Assembly: GCF_025907915.1 (NCBI RefSeq) | Contig: NZ_JAPAAF010000016.1 | Location: 23,765 to 87,764, forward strand | From: Gaoshiqia sediminis | GTDB taxonomy: Bacteria > Bacteroidota > Bacteroidia > Bacteroidales > Prolixibacteraceae | Reading direction: 5' to 3' | Length of the DNA: 64,000 bases | Shown here: piece after piece, positions 63,601-64,000 of the stretch | Layout: every line of letters starts with the position of its first letter | Numbering within the stretch: position 1 is the stretch's first letter | The notes under the pieces: model-generated | The model's database searches: none | The model's input: only the letters and a program-made list of their open reading frames with translations | What the model was told of the DNA's origin: nothing | Program-made: the position numbers and the translations under genes

Positions 63601-63687
63601 TATGTATCGGCCATTGCGGTTATTGGGTTGATCTTTCTGTCGTATTCGAAATATAAAAAGTTTGCTGTTGGCAAAATTAACGAGTGA
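60634..63687 (+). CDS. Cytochrome c biogenesis protein, CcsB-CcsA (ResB-ResC) fusion
   Basis: The 1017-residue protein has a ResB-like half with N-terminal membrane segments and a large periplasmic domain (about 100-430), then a ResC/CcsA half with about eight segments. The heme-handling WWD region is at about residue 915 (WGRYWGWDPKETWAL), with conserved His in PWSNGYESM, VAHLNW and SGMHSYG areas. Such fusions carry out system II cytochrome c maturation, bringing heme to apocytochrome. Cytochrome c use implies a respiratory chain, alongside the fermentation genes here. Confidence 0.93.
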   Translation: MKKLYHFLVSMPFMGFLLLVMAFSMAIATFVESSWGTDAAKAIIYNAHWFELVFILLGISLVVNFIRYKQYTFKKLTIGIFHLSFILIVLGAAITRYISFEGMMHIREGQRSNSIVSTDSYFTIEVGDEQIREKVLFSELSYGQISESLEIEGQKVKVKSVGFVKNAVRTPVEHPAGSPLVDFVISAGQGMQSFSFQEGEQIDLGEAVVGFNPAADIRFVQEGDQLYLETDRELEIRSMAGGEPEPVAAGSRIEVQPMQLYAFDNYMLLVKKFYPTALIRVTRDPSGNSGEDAVVLEISDGQRKNIVNVFGRSGQEGEPVTYSIGNTPVKLTFGSEPIYLPFELHLKDFQLDRYIGSESPSSFASEIKLTDPERGVDRDVRIFMNNTLKYRGYRFYQSSYDQDELGTVLSVNKDFWGTLVTYLGYFLMTLGMILSLINKNSYFQHLVRHLKELNKLKVAAVLAGLLLFSGQAGATDADLAGIPALEKELVSDFSELWVHGRDGRIEPMSTLSNELLRKVARKSTFQGKPADEVVLSMNLYPELWRTVPLIKVEKGVANLLGIQGKYAAAVDFFDANGQYRMLEPVQKAYGKMPAMRDQLDKELIYVDERVNICFMIFNGDFFTFFPPVDPSGAWYAAGSKPAGYPQADSLFVNRSFQLLKESFAPESDVAPRQIFATIAGFQDKFGAAILPSAQKKAAEMAYNNFQPFKRVFPWYLLVGFVLLVILFFNIFRLKPVSRPVKLIFSGIILLIFLVHTAGLVLRWYISGHAPWSNGYESMVYVAWAAMLSGFIFGRKYPLVLGTAAFLSGITLFVAHLNWMNPEITNLVPVLKSYWLIIHVAVITASYGFIGLSAFLGLLVLILYALMKKQNQKNVAHFVDQLTTISELSATLGLYMLTIGTFLGGIWANESWGRYWGWDPKETWALITVLVYAFVVHMRFIPSLRGHFNFNLATVLGFTSVLMTYFGVNYFLSGMHSYGKGSVDGLHWSVYVSAIAVIGLIFLSYSKYKKFAVGKINE

Positions 63688-64000
63688 TTGGGATGAAAGA
63701 ACCCTGACAGGGTTAAAACGACAAATAATTCCAGCGGAAACCTCCGCCACGCACACGGAAACCTCCTCGTTGCAAGCGGACACACTGTTTTTTTTTAATA
63801 TAGTTCACCCTTTCAATGCACATGTGCCTCAAAAGCTTCCAATGCCTGAGGCATTTCCGGTAGGTGCAGGATAAGTGAATATGGGCTTCCCACGGGGCTA
63901 TGGCATGTTGGTCACGAGAGGCCGTCTCAAAACAAAATTTGGGACGGTCTTTCTTTTTCTGGATTTTGGAGATTTTAGATTTTGTAGTTGGTTTGTTTAT
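63688..64000. other. Non-coding end of window with two hairpins
   Basis: AACCCT-GAC-AGGGTT (63700-63714) is a small perfect palindrome right after ccsBA. A long stem GAGAGGCCGTCTCAAA (63916-63931) pairs with 63938-63953 with three G-T pairs and is followed by a T-rich tract; it is a probable terminator of the ccsBA transcript or of a gene on the right. No credible frame was found here. Confidence 0.5.

Noticed and set aside
62866..63783. 305-residue frame antisense to ccsBA
   Set aside because: Shadow of membrane-helix codons; His/Gln/Arg-rich translation with no recognisable domain.
63662..63874. 70-residue plus-strand frame after ccsBA
   Set aside because: Begins inside the ccsBA coding region and crosses a hairpin; no family pattern.

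Overview
The window is chromosomal DNA of a Bacteroidota bacterium, most likely an anaerobic or microaerotolerant member of the Marinilabiliales / Prolixibacteraceae type (lineage inferred). Supporting features are repeated promoters of the Bacteroidota form (TTTG, 19-20 bases, TAnnTTTG), few Shine-Dalgarno sites, the type IX secretion protein PorQ beside cmk, a CcsB-CcsA fusion, a Bacteroides-style xylose operon with a GntR-type XylR, and many family-typical lipoproteins and surface proteins. There is no IS transposase, prophage or CRISPR array. The genes are almost all complete and housekeeping-like; only the first gene is cut by the window edge.

Layout. 1-1.04 kb: end of an L,D-transpeptidase operon. 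1.1-4.5 kb: anaerobic and oxidative-stress block on the minus strand (group B [FeFe] hydrogenase, a new 32-residue membrane peptide on the plus strand, Crp/Fnr regulator, rubrerythrin). 4.6-5.4 kb: sufE-sufT iron-sulfur genes. 5.5-7.8 kb: XRE-cupin regulator and acyl-CoA synthetase. 8.0-18.5 kb: glycogen / alpha-glucan block (phosphorylase, GH57, GT4, debranching enzyme, GSCFA protein, branching enzyme), followed by a GH3 enzyme and tRNA-Gly(CCC). 20.8-25.9 kb: OmdA-like protein, queG, DEAD helicase and the yhhQ-queC-queF queuosine operon, whose leader carries a convincing preQ1-I riboswitch. 26-32.8 kb: small metabolic genes (methyltransferase, YkoF-like, mutarotase, lipB, cmk, porQ, YkgJ-type protein, DMT transporter). 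32.9-33.05 kb: a palindromic MITE-like element. 33.1-35.8 kb: kamA-ablB operon for N-epsilon-acetyl-beta-lysine (osmoprotection) with two small uncharacterised genes; a MarR regulator follows. 36.6-38.7 kb: surface proteins. 38.7-39.1 kb: a cluster of dispersed palindromic repeats. 39.2-44.7 kb: lytic transglycosylase, uvrA, nucleoside kinase. 44.7-47.9 kb: MATE pump, tandem Mn-type and Fe-type superoxide dismutases, small winged-helix protein. 48-53.4 kb: xylR-xylB-xylA-xylE. 53.5-63.7 kb: nitroreductase, proline dehydrogenase, OmpH-like protein, GT2, aromatic amino-acid decarboxylase, acylphosphatase, small membrane proteins, RAM-domain protein, CcsBA.

The genes suggest a carbohydrate-fermenting organism that uses xylose, stores glycogen, disposes of electrons with [FeFe] hydrogenase, protects itself from oxygen with rubrerythrin and two SODs, and makes acetyl-beta-lysine under salt stress. 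The most rewarding non-coding items are the preQ1 riboswitch, the 59-base three-stem repeat pair with a compensatory base change, the 142-base palindromic element, and the 32-codon membrane-peptide gene with its own terminator. I did not find a clearly new defence or secretion system; the least-explained coding module is the pair of small genes coupled to ablB.
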